36,802 bases of DNA from Anaerolineales bacterium. GTDB lineage: Bacteria > Chloroflexota > Anaerolineae > Anaerolineales > UBA11579. Position numbers and translations under genes: made by a program. The DNA is taken from the NCBI GenBank assembly GCA_026129335.1, contig JAHCIH010000018.1:1-36802 (forward strand), given 5' to 3'. A model generated the notes under the pieces. It searched no databases. It was not told the DNA's origin and saw only the letters and a program-made list of their open reading frames with translations. Of this stretch, positions 1 to 7,669 are shown piece after piece. How positions within the stretch are numbered: the first letter of the stretch is position 1; every line of letters begins with the position of its first letter.

Positions 1-12
1 GGAGCGCCAGGC

Positions 13-1374
13 TTGAGCTACGCCGGCTCGTTCATCCCCCATACCGACGCCGAGCGCGCCGAGATGCTCAAGACAATCGGCGTGAAGGATGTCGCCGCGC
101 TGTTCGCCGGCATCCCCGCCAAGGCGCGCTACCCCAAGCTCAACCTGCCCAAGCCGCTGACCGAGATGGAAGCCCGCGGCGAGCTGGAAAGCATCGCCGC
201 GGCCAACGACAGCACACACGACCTGGTCAGCTTCCTCGGCGCGGGGGCATACAGCCATTACATCCCCGCCGGGGTGGACGCCATTCTGCGCCGCGGCGAG
301 TACTACACGGCTTACACGCCCTACCAGCCGGAGATCTCACAGGGGACGCTGCAGGCCATCTTCGAATACCAGAGCCTGATCGTGGCGCTGACCGGCATGG
401 AAGTGAGCAACGCCTCACACTACGATGGCGCCACCGCGCTGGCCGAGGCGGTGAACATGGCCCGGGTCATCCAAAGGGGGGCGCGCAAGAAGGTGTTGCT
501 CTCGCCCGGCCTGCACCCGCAGTACCGCGCCACCGTGCACACCTACGAACAAGGCTCGGACATCCAACTGCTGGGCGAAGACCTGGACCTGAACGCCGGA
601 CCACAGGCCTTGATCGATTTGATCGACGAGGACACCAGTCTGGTGGCGGTGGCCTACCCCGACTTCTTCGGGCGCATCTACGATTACACTGCCCTGGCCG
701 AAGCGGCCCATGCCAAAGGCGCGCTGCTGGCCGTCTCGGCGAACCCTACTGCGCTGGGCTTGCTGCGCCCGCCCGGCGAATTCGGCGCCGACATCGTCAC
801 CGGCGAAGGGCAGCCGCTGGGCATCCCGCTGTCCTTCGGCGGGCCGTACCTCGGCATCCTGGCCACTCGCCAGGAGTACGTGCGCAGCCTGGCCGGCCGC
901 CTGGTGGGCGAAACGAGCGACAGCCGCGGCCAGCGCGGCTATGTGCTGACGCTGAGCACCCGCGAGCAGCACATCAAGCGCGAAAAGGCCAGCTCCAACA
1001 TATGCACCAACCAGGGGCTGATGATGTTGGCCGCCACGGTGTACACCAGCCTGCTGGGCAAGCAGGGCTTGCGCCAGGTGGCGGAGAGCTGCTATCACAA
1101 GGCGCACTACGCCGCGGCGCAGATCGGGAAGCTCAAGGGCTTCTCGCTGCCCTTTGGCGACACACCCTTCTTCCATGAATTCGTGGTCAAAGGCCCGCTG
1201 CCTGCCGCAGAACTGAACCGCCGCCTGCTGGAGCGCGGCATCATCGGCGGCTATGCCCTGGGCGGGGACTACCCAGGCCTGGAGGATTGCAGCCTGCTGG
1301 CAGTCACCGAGGTCAACAGCAAGGAAGAAATCGACTTCCTGGTCGAGAGCCTCAAGGAGGTGGCCCGTGCCTGA
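13..1374 (+). CDS. gcvPA: Glycine dehydrogenase (decarboxylating) subunit 1
   Basis: Subunit 1 of the two-subunit P-protein of the glycine cleavage system. With GcvPB it decarboxylates glycine and passes the aminomethyl group to lipoylated GcvH in the cytoplasm. The 453-aa product has the usual family length, and its N-terminus (FIPHTDAERAEMLKTIGV) is the standard GcvPA opening. The start is a TTG at 13 preceded by GGAG at 1-4; the frame stays open to the window edge, so an upstream start cannot be strictly excluded. As expected for this subunit, the PLP-binding lysine lies in the partner instead. The gene overlaps gcvPB by 8 bp, which implies translational coupling and 1:1 production. gcvT and gcvH are probably just upstream, outside the window. 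Confidence 0.95.
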   Translation: MSYAGSFIPHTDAERAEMLKTIGVKDVAALFAGIPAKARYPKLNLPKPLTEMEARGELESIAAANDSTHDLVSFLGAGAYSHYIPAGVDAILRRGEYYTAYTPYQPEISQGTLQAIFEYQSLIVALTGMEVSNASHYDGATALAEAVNMARVIQRGARKKVLLSPGLHPQYRATVHTYEQGSDIQLLGEDLDLNAGPQALIDLIDEDTSLVAVAYPDFFGRIYDYTALAEAAHAKGALLAVSANPTALGLLRPPGEFGADIVTGEGQPLGIPLSFGGPYLGILATRQEYVRSLAGRLVGETSDSRGQRGYVLTLSTREQHIKREKASSNICTNQGLMMLAATVYTSLLGKQGLRQVAESCYHKAHYAAAQIGKLKGFSLPFGDTPFFHEFVVKGPLPAAELNRRLLERGIIGGYALGGDYPGLEDCSLLAVTEVNSKEEIDFLVESLKEVARA

Positions 1375-2833
1375 ACTGATCTACGATCTGGGCGCGCCCG
1401 GCCGCCAGGGCGTGCAGCTTCCGGCGCCTGATGTACCCCTCGCCGAGCTGCCCAGCGCGCACCTGCGCGGCGACCTGCCGCTGCCCGAGGTGGGCGAACT
1501 GGAGACGCTGCGCCACTACACGCGCCTCTCGCAGCTCAACCACAGCATCCTCACCGGGTTCTATCCGCTGGGCTCCTGCACGATGAAATACAACCCGGTG
1601 ATCAACGAAGAAACCGCCCGGCTGGGCGGCTTCGCCTACGCCCACCCGCTGCAGCCCGCCGAGATGGTGCAGGGCAGCCTGGCGATCATGTACCACTTAC
1701 AGGAATGGCTCAAGGAGATCACCGGCTTCGGCGGCTGCAGCCTGCAGCCCGCCGCGGGAGCGCACGGGGAACTGGCCGGTGTGATGATGATCCGCGCCTA
1801 CCACCAGAGCCGCGGCGACACGCAGCGGAACAAGATCCTCATCCCCGACTCGGCGCACGGTACCAACCCGGCGACCTCGTCCATGTCCGGCTATCGCGTG
1901 GTGGAGATCCCCAGCGATGCCCGCGGCAACGTGGACCTGGCCGCGCTGAAGGCTGAGTGCGACGAAACGCTGGCCGGCTTCATGTTGACCAACCCCAACA
2001 CGCTGGGCCTGTTCGAAGAGCAGGTCGTCGAAGCCATCGAGGCGGTGCACGCCGCCGGCGGTCTGGTCTACGGCGACGGGGCGAACATGAACGCCCTGCT
2101 TGGCGTCTGCCGCCCCGGCGACCTGGGCTTCGATGTGCTGCACCTCAACCTACACAAAACTTTCACCACGCCGCACGGCGGCGGCGGCCCGGGCTCCGGC
2201 CCGGTGTGCGTGGCCGAGCACCTGGCCGACTTTTTGCCCGGCCCGATTGCCGGCATTGTCAAAGAAGCCGGCGAGGGCGAGGCCCCCGAATACGGCTGGG
2301 TGATGCCGCAGCAGAGCATCGGCCGGCTCAAGGCATTCCACGGCCAGTTCGGCATGCACGTGCGCGCCTTCACCTACATCTTGATGCAGGGCGCAGAGGG
2401 CCTGCGCGCGGTGGCCGAGCATGCCGTGCTCAACGCCAACTACCTCAAGGCCCGGCTGGAAGGCGCCTACAAGGTGGCCTACGACCGGCCCTGCATGCAC
2501 GAAGTGGTGCTGGAGGGCCGCTGGCCCGACGCGCCGGACGTGCACGCGCTGGATATCTCCAAGCGGCTGATGGACTACGGCTTCCACCCCCCGACGAACT
2601 ATTTCCCGCTGATTGTGCGCGAGGCGCTGATGATCGAACCTACAGAGACGGAGGACAAAGCCACGCTGGACGCCTTCGCCGATGCGATGCTCAAGATCGC
2701 CGAAGAAGCGCACAACGAGCCGGAGACGCTGCAGAATGCACCGCACACGACGAAGTACGGCCGCATGGATGAAGTGAAGGCGGCCCGGCAGTTGGTGCTG
2801 TGTTGCGAGTTTCCGCGCAACATAGAGACGTAG
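1367..2833 (+). CDS. gcvPB: Glycine dehydrogenase (decarboxylating) subunit 2
   Basis: PLP-carrying subunit of the split P-protein. The motif LNLHKTF places the Schiff-base lysine at K264, followed by the glycine-rich run TPHGGGGPGSGPV typical of the family. The N-terminal segment HYTRLSQLNHSILTGFYPLG is also characteristic. I chose the GTG at 1367 (488 aa) because AAGGAGG at 1354-1360 stands 6 nt upstream and the protein then begins PELIYDLGAPGR like its relatives; a longer frame open further upstream would only run through the gcvPA coding region. The gene ends 4 bp before the next one, so the DinB-like gene may share the transcript. Confidence 0.95.
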   Translation: MPELIYDLGAPGRQGVQLPAPDVPLAELPSAHLRGDLPLPEVGELETLRHYTRLSQLNHSILTGFYPLGSCTMKYNPVINEETARLGGFAYAHPLQPAEMVQGSLAIMYHLQEWLKEITGFGGCSLQPAAGAHGELAGVMMIRAYHQSRGDTQRNKILIPDSAHGTNPATSSMSGYRVVEIPSDARGNVDLAALKAECDETLAGFMLTNPNTLGLFEEQVVEAIEAVHAAGGLVYGDGANMNALLGVCRPGDLGFDVLHLNLHKTFTTPHGGGGPGSGPVCVAEHLADFLPGPIAGIVKEAGEGEAPEYGWVMPQQSIGRLKAFHGQFGMHVRAFTYILMQGAEGLRAVAEHAVLNANYLKARLEGAYKVAYDRPCMHEVVLEGRWPDAPDVHALDISKRLMDYGFHPPTNYFPLIVREALMIEPTETEDKATLDAFADAMLKIAEEAHNEPETLQNAPHTTKYGRMDEVKAARQLVLCCEFPRNIET

Positions 2834-2837
2834 CTGC

Positions 2838-3347
2838 ATGGCGCATCCCCTGGTAGTGCAACTACGCTTCACCCGCAAAGAATTCGAGCGCGGGTTGAAG
2901 GGCGTCACCGCAGAAGAGGCGGTACGCCGCTTCGAGCCGCTCAACCCGATCAGCTGGATCATCGCCCACTTGGCCTGGCAGGAGCAACTCTATTGGCTAA
3001 CCCATCCACAGGGGCTGATGCCTGCGCCCGGCGTGCGGGCGCAGGGTAGCGGTGCCCCGCTAGCCATCCCAACGCTGGAGGAAGCCTGGGATGGCTGGCA
3101 CACGGTAACCAAAGCCGCCGACCCCTGGCTGGATGCGCTGACCAGCCAGGACCTGACGACGCATACGCTCAACGAGAAGGGCGAACCGTACAGGGAGAGC
3201 ATCGGCTCGCGGGTGTGGCGCACCATGCACCATTATTGGTACCACCTCGGCGAGGCCCAGGCCATCCGCCAACTGCTGGGGCACGGCGGACTGCCCACCT
3301 TCGTCGGGGACCAGCACGGCAAAGCGCCCTACACTCCGGAAGGCTAG
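2838..3347 (+). CDS. DinB-superfamily (DinB_2-like) protein
   Basis: A 169-aa protein with the four-helix DinB/YfiT layout: a first-helix region (RFTRKEFERGLKGVTAEEA), a histidine in the second (ISWIIAHLAWQEQLYW) and a pair in the third region (TMHHYWYHLGEAQAI). These three histidines are the usual metal-ligand positions of the family. Some members are metal-dependent thiol transferases (bacillithiol or mycothiol), but most are uncharacterised, so no substrate is assigned. It follows gcvPB by 4 bp and is closed by a strong terminator, so it is probably the last gene of the gcv transcript. Confidence 0.75.
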   Translation: MAHPLVVQLRFTRKEFERGLKGVTAEEAVRRFEPLNPISWIIAHLAWQEQLYWLTHPQGLMPAPGVRAQGSGAPLAIPTLEEAWDGWHTVTKAADPWLDALTSQDLTTHTLNEKGEPYRESIGSRVWRTMHHYWYHLGEAQAIRQLLGHGGLPTFVGDQHGKAPYTPEG

Positions 3348-3351
3348 AATC

Positions 3352-3385
3352 AAAAGAGCCTCGTTCGTTGAACGAGGCTCTTTTT
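3352..3385. terminator. Bidirectional intrinsic terminator
   Basis: Perfect 15-bp stem: AAAAGAGCCTCGTTC (3352-3366), loop GTT, and GAACGAGGCTCTTTT (3370-3384) followed by another T. A-tract and T-tract on opposite sides let it work in both directions. It lies between the convergent DinB-like gene (+) and the META lipoprotein gene (-). Confidence 0.93.
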
Positions 3386-3398
3386 ATGGGCACTTTAC

Positions 3399-3824
3399 CT
3401 ATTCGCGAGCGAACTCCAAAGTGTCGCCGTTGGAGCTGATCGTCAGCGTGTTGCCGGAGATGGCGTAGCCGCCGGCGTTCTGCAGCGCAGCGAAGAAGGC
3501 CTGCTCCACAGACATGATCGGTTCTTCGCAGGCGATCAGCGTGGAGACCAGCGGTGAGAAGCTCAGGCTGCCATCGCGAGCATCGGCCTCATAATCGCCC
3601 CCAAAGCCGTTGCAGCCAGAAAAGCCACTAACCCGCCCGTCGGCCTCAAAGCTGATCGTCACCGGCTGGCTGCCAATTGCCTCGCCCACCTGGGTATTGC
3701 CGTTCAGGCTGGTCAGCACCCAGGAGGTGCCGGCCAACTCAGATTGTGGTTCGCCGGGAGCGGCCGGTGCGCCGCAGGCCGCCATTAGAAGCACAGCAAA
3801 CAAAAACAAGGTGAATGGTCTCAT
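3399..3824 (-). CDS. META-domain (HslJ-like) lipoprotein
   Basis: A 141-aa secreted lipoprotein. The N-terminus MRPFTLFLFAVLLMAACG is a signal peptide with a lipobox (LMAAC) and a cysteine for lipidation. After a short Pro/Ala linker comes one META domain: LAGTSWVLTSLNG, then FSGCNGFGGDYEAD with the hallmark GCN, and a C-terminal TLTISSNGDTLEF strand. HslJ-type META domains sit on the cell surface or in the periplasm and are linked to novobiocin or heat-shock phenotypes in E. coli; the biochemical role is unknown. AAGGAAGG stands 5 nt upstream of the ATG at 3824. The gene diverges from the GT-C membrane protein across 75 bp containing a 15-bp palindrome. Confidence 0.85.
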   Translation of the reverse strand: MRPFTLFLFAVLLMAACGAPAAPGEPQSELAGTSWVLTSLNGNTQVGEAIGSQPVTISFEADGRVSGFSGCNGFGGDYEADARDGSLSFSPLVSTLIACEEPIMSVEQAFFAALQNAGGYAISGNTLTISSNGDTLEFARE

Positions 3825-3840
3825 GTTATCCTTCCTTTGA

Positions 3841-3855
3841 TGGTTTATTAAACCA
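3841..3855. promoter_or_regulatory. 15-bp perfect palindrome between divergent genes
   Basis: TGGTTTATTAAACCA is a perfect 7+1+7 palindrome, 16 bp upstream of the META lipoprotein start. It could be a repressor site; on the minus strand the same AT-rich stretch could also serve as a -10 box. No T-run follows it, so a terminator is unlikely. Confidence 0.4.
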
Positions 3856-3887
3856 AACGGAATTCTCGGCGAAAATGTTCCAGCCGT

Positions 3888-3893
3888 TATGAA
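3888..3893 (+). promoter_or_regulatory. Candidate -10 element (TATGAA), leaderless start
   Basis: TATGAA ends 6 nt before the ATG at 3900 and no Shine-Dalgarno sequence is visible, which fits a leaderless transcript. No clear -35 was found, so this is tentative. Confidence 0.3.
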
Positions 3894-3899
3894 TAGAAC

Positions 3900-5450
3900 A
3901 TGAAAAACCCCTTCTCATCAGCCGAATGGATGTTTGTATTACTTTGTGCTGCGCTCAGCGCTGCGCTGGGGCTGGCCGCAGCGGCCCCTTTTGGGCTGGG
4001 CGTTTCCGGGGATGGAGTGGCCTATCTGTCCACCGCGGACAGTTTTGCCGCCGGCGAAGGCATCATCGATTACCGCGGCGACCCGATGGTCAACTGGGCG
4101 CCGCTGTATTCCGCCGTGGTCGGTGGGGTGAAGCGGCTCAGCGGGAGCAGCGCGCTGGCTGCGGCCCAGTTCATAAACCTGGTTTCAGGGGCCGCGGTGG
4201 TGTTCAGCACCGCCCTGCTGTTCAAAACCACATCTTTCAAACACAGTATGTGGTTCTACGCCGCCACGCTGGCCACCGCCGTCTTTCCCTCATTGCTCTA
4301 TCTCAACGCCAACGTCGGTTCGGACATGCTGTTCATGGCGCTGGTGATGGCTTTTCTGCTGGCCATCCGGCATTATTACGCCGAAGGCCGGCGCGCCGAC
4401 TTCGTCTGGGCGCTGGCCCTGGTCGCCATCGCCACCACAGTGCGCTGGGCCGGGCTGGTTTTCGTCGCCGCTGGCGTGCTGCTGGTCTCCCTGCGCGCAC
4501 GCCGCGACGAGGACAGCTGGCTGCGTCCGGCGCTCACTTTCGGCGGCGCGGCGCTGCTGCCATTCTTGGCCTGGACACTGGGGCACAACTACCTGCTCAC
4601 CGGCACGCTGCTGGGGCCGCGCGTGCTGGGCGACGTGCTGGTGGCGTCCAACCTGCTGTTCGCCTATCAACGCATTTCGGAGTGGTTCCTGCCGGACATG
4701 GTCAGCCGCCACATCAGCCTGGCGGCGCTGGCCGGGCTGGCCCTGGCCGCCGCCTGGTGGCTGACCCCGCGGGCGGCATGGCGCGCCTGGGGCCAGCGAA
4801 TGCTCTCCGCCGAGCTGCTGCCCGTGTGGCTGAGCGCGGCGATATATCTCGGTTTTGTGGCGCTGACCACCTTCACCCATGACCATGTAGACCATTTCGA
4901 CGACCGCTATCAGGTGATGATGCTGCCGGCGCTGCTGCTGTGCCTGTTTGTGGGCATCGAGGAACTGGCGCCGCGGCCCAGGCGATGGCGGGCCTACCTG
5001 CGCGGGCTGGGCATGGCCGGCCTGGCGGTTTGGGTCGCCTGGCTGGGCCTGAACAGCTACAAATTCATCGCCGAAGCGCAAGAAGCCGGTGTGCCTTATT
5101 ACAACGTCTTCAATGTAGAGAGCTACTACAACTCCGGTTTTGTGCGCTACTTGCAGCGCTACGCTTTCGAAGAAGGCGTGCCGCTGTACAGCAACGCTTC
5201 CGGAGCGGTGTACCTGCACATTGGGCGGCGGGCGGCGCGCTCGCCGCTCCACACCGAGAGCGGCGGCACGGACATGCAGTATCTATACAGCGAATACGGA
5301 GACTGGCCGGAAGGGGGCCGGGGATACCTGGTGTGGTTCTACCTCAACCCGCGCAGCAACTATTACCTGCCTGAAATGCTGGAAAATTTGGCCGAACTGG
5401 AGCTGATTTTCAGCGAGCCGGATGGCGTGCTGTTCCGGCTGGGTCACTAG
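3900..5450 (+). CDS. Polytopic membrane protein, GT-C (GT39/ArnT-like) glycosyltransferase candidate
   Basis: A 516-aa integral membrane protein with roughly ten hydrophobic segments. After the first membrane helix comes an extracytoplasmic loop with VSGDGVAYLSTADSFAAGEG followed by MVNWAPLYSAVVGG. An acidic residue (D38) at this position and the P-L-Y motif are typical of GT-C enzymes of the PMT/ArnT type, which transfer sugars from polyprenyl-phosphate carriers to acceptors outside the membrane. The C-terminal ~130 residues form a soluble, tyrosine-rich domain. Donor and acceptor cannot be told from sequence. The stop overlaps that of the convergent PHP gene within a shared CTAG at 5447-5450. 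Confidence 0.65.
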   Translation: MKNPFSSAEWMFVLLCAALSAALGLAAAAPFGLGVSGDGVAYLSTADSFAAGEGIIDYRGDPMVNWAPLYSAVVGGVKRLSGSSALAAAQFINLVSGAAVVFSTALLFKTTSFKHSMWFYAATLATAVFPSLLYLNANVGSDMLFMALVMAFLLAIRHYYAEGRRADFVWALALVAIATTVRWAGLVFVAAGVLLVSLRARRDEDSWLRPALTFGGAALLPFLAWTLGHNYLLTGTLLGPRVLGDVLVASNLLFAYQRISEWFLPDMVSRHISLAALAGLALAAAWWLTPRAAWRAWGQRMLSAELLPVWLSAAIYLGFVALTTFTHDHVDHFDDRYQVMMLPALLLCLFVGIEELAPRPRRWRAYLRGLGMAGLAVWVAWLGLNSYKFIAEAQEAGVPYYNVFNVESYYNSGFVRYLQRYAFEEGVPLYSNASGAVYLHIGRRAARSPLHTESGGTDMQYLYSEYGDWPEGGRGYLVWFYLNPRSNYYLPEMLENLAELELIFSEPDGVLFRLGH

Positions 5451-7255
5451 CCGGCTTCGCCAGACTGTTGCGGCTCCGCCTGCACCACGAACTGGCGCCA
5501 GTCGCCGTGGATGCCGTCTTCGGTGACGCCGAAGTAATAGCGAATCTCGCGGCCCACACGCTGCACAAAATCGTAGCGCTGCTGTCTGTGCTGGGTATAA
5601 GCCTTGAGCAGGCCGAACTTGCCGCGCCATTCGATGGACGGGTCCGGAGGCAAGGCGGCGTAGGCCTTAATGGCGTAGTGCCACAGCTTGCGAGCTGATT
5701 TCTCGGTGACATTGTTGACCACCATGCCGTTGCGTAAATCACGCACCACGTAATACGAGGCGCCGTCGCGCTGCTCTACACTGACCACCTCCACGCCGGT
5801 GCGCGGGGAGTTCTCCGCCTGCGGCGGCGCCTCCGGCTTCGGGCGAGCCGGTTTGGGCGCCGCGGCGGCTTCCGGTTTACGCGCGGCCGGCTTGGCCGCG
5901 CCGCGCGGCTGGCGCCGGCCGCGGGGCGCTTCGGCGGCCTCCGGTTCGGCCCGCCTGGCAGTCAGGCGCACAATCTCATCCCGCACCGCCAGGCCGGTCT
6001 CGGCCTCGCTGCGGATGTAAATTTTATTGTCGTCGATGGCATAGGGTCGTTCTTCGCCGCGCGGCACCAGGATGCGGATGACATCCTTGCCGGCGGACTT
6101 CTGCACGTCCACGGTGCAGTGCAGCTGCGGGCTGATGCGCTGGCCAATCTCCTTCTGCAGGCGGCGCACCGCCAGGCCGGCGGCGCGCACGCCGGCCACC
6201 GGCCGGCTGGTGTCGCTGCTCACGCCGACGAAGACGGTGCCGCCGTTGGTGTTGGCAAAAGCACACACATCGGCCAGCGCCTCGTCTAGGCGAGCGCCGC
6301 GCAGGCTCTCGTGGAATTCCTGCACGATGTTGCTGCCCTCTTCGCGGGCGGCCTGGATGAAGTCGAACTCGGGTTCCTTGGCCTGGCGCTTCCCAGTGCG
6401 CGGGCGGGTGCGGGCGAAGTCGTTGCCTTCGAACAGCTCCTTGAGCGCGGCGAAGCTGGGCTCCGGCAGCAGCGCTTCGGTTACCCGGCCGCCAATGCCC
6501 AGGTTGTTGCGCCGGATCAGGTCGTTGTCCAGCCGGTGGGCATCTGAGCCCTGGATGCAGTGCATGCGCCGCGGGTATTCCGGCTTGCTGCCGCTGAAGA
6601 AGGCCGCGGTGGAGAAGCGGCCGCGCTTCTCCAGGTCGGTGATTTCCAGGGCGTGCAGATGCGGATCCTGCGTATAAGCGATCTTGGTCTGGCCACCGAA
6701 CTTGAAGCCGCGCATCGCCACGCCATTGGTCGAATTGGCGTGCGCGGCGATGGCCAGGCCGCCAGCCTCATGGATCGCGTGGTAGGCGGTGAGCACATCC
6801 GCCGAAGCGCCTACCGTCACCGAGCCGGCTTCCAGCTGGTCGCCGGGCACGTTCAAGTCCAGCAGAATGTGCTCCAGTTCGCGCAGCGACTTCTCGGGGG
6901 AGAAGATGCCGAGGATGTGAAAGCCGAAGGTGGCGGTGAACTCGAAGCCGGGCAGCACCAGCACCCTGGCGAGCAGGCGCTCGAATTCCTTGAGGCGTTG
7001 TTCCTCTTCGGGCAGGATGCGGTTCAGCGAGCGCAGTAAACGCAGCTGCTCCAGCTCGGCCTGCATGGTGCGGCAGCCAGCCACGGTATTGTGGTCGGTA
7101 ATGGCGATTATATCCAGGTCGCGCGACTCGGCGCGGCGCAATATATCCAAATAGCTGGCCTCGGGGTTCTGGTAATCGCTTGAGGCCGGGGTGTGGATGT
7201 GCAAATCCATCGCGTACCATTTCATCGGCGCGCTGGGGTTGTCGTTCTTGGTCAC
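5447..7255 (-). CDS. PHP phosphoesterase domain fused to AlbA_2 (Schlafen AAA_4-like) domain
   Basis: A 602-aa multidomain protein. Residues 15-245 form a PHP metal-dependent phosphoesterase: DLHIHTPAS (17-25), ITDHNT (52-57), GFEFTA (103-108), AHANST (171-176) and GSDAH (236-240) supply the usual metal ligands. Residues ~305-430 are an AlbA_2 domain (FANTNGGTVFVGV, then YIRSEAETG). A ~70-residue Ala/Pro/Lys linker leads to an unassigned ~90-residue C-terminal domain. PHP domains cleave phosphoesters, including nucleotides and DNA 3' ends; AlbA_2 domains occur with DNA- or RNA-acting regulators. A nucleic-acid or nucleotide role is inference. I prefer the GTG at 7255 (AAGGA upstream); a GTG at 7294 with GGAGG is also possible. 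The gene follows the response regulator on the same strand. Confidence 0.8.
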   Translation of the reverse strand: MTKNDNPSAPMKWYAMDLHIHTPASSDYQNPEASYLDILRRAESRDLDIIAITDHNTVAGCRTMQAELEQLRLLRSLNRILPEEEQRLKEFERLLARVLVLPGFEFTATFGFHILGIFSPEKSLRELEHILLDLNVPGDQLEAGSVTVGASADVLTAYHAIHEAGGLAIAAHANSTNGVAMRGFKFGGQTKIAYTQDPHLHALEITDLEKRGRFSTAAFFSGSKPEYPRRMHCIQGSDAHRLDNDLIRRNNLGIGGRVTEALLPEPSFAALKELFEGNDFARTRPRTGKRQAKEPEFDFIQAAREEGSNIVQEFHESLRGARLDEALADVCAFANTNGGTVFVGVSSDTSRPVAGVRAAGLAVRRLQKEIGQRISPQLHCTVDVQKSAGKDVIRILVPRGEERPYAIDDNKIYIRSEAETGLAVRDEIVRLTARRAEPEAAEAPRGRRQPRGAAKPAARKPEAAAAPKPARPKPEAPPQAENSPRTGVEVVSVEQRDGASYYVVRDLRNGMVVNNVTEKSARKLWHYAIKAYAALPPDPSIEWRGKFGLLKAYTQHRQQRYDFVQRVGREIRYYFGVTEDGIHGDWRQFVVQAEPQQSGEAG

Positions 7256-7309
7256 AGTTGTCCTTTTTGGCAAAATATTTTTGACAGGCCACACGCTAAA
7301 AATGCCTCC

Positions 7310-7669
7310 CTATTGGGCGAAATGGGCCTTCAATATATCCAGCAGTTCACTGGGGGGATAAGGTTTCATCAGAAATGTATCCGCCCCGGCGGCGATAGAA
7401 AGCTGCTGGTAGTCCATCCCGGAAGTGAGTATCACAAACAGGTCTTTGAGTTCCTGATCGCCGCGAATCTTACCCAGTAGCTCCAGGCCGTCGGCGCCCT
7501 TCAGGTTCACATCTATCAACACCGCATCGGGTTTCTCGGTGCGCAAATCCACCAGGGGTTCGGCGAAGTCGGCGGGCTGGATTACGTGGTAACCCTCCAG
7601 GTGAAGGAGTTCTTGCAATAACTCAAGCAGCAGGGGCTCATCTTCCAGAAGAGCGATTTTTTTAGGCAT
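7310..7669 (-). CDS. Stand-alone response regulator receiver (REC) domain
   Basis: A 119-aa CheY-like protein made of a receiver domain only: acidic pair LLEDEP near the N-terminus, phospho-acceptor in DAVLIDVNL, switch threonine in VILTSG and lysine in FLMKPY. There is no output domain, so it must act by protein contact. The ATG at 7669 lies 8 bp inside the end of lon, with a weak AAGG just upstream, suggesting coupling to lon translation. No histidine kinase is in the window. Upstream in-frame codons lie within lon and are not needed. Confidence 0.9.
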   Translation of the reverse strand: MPKKIALLEDEPLLLELLQELLHLEGYHVIQPADFAEPLVDLRTEKPDAVLIDVNLKGADGLELLGKIRGDQELKDLFVILTSGMDYQQLSIAAGADTFLMKPYPPSELLDILKAHFAQ

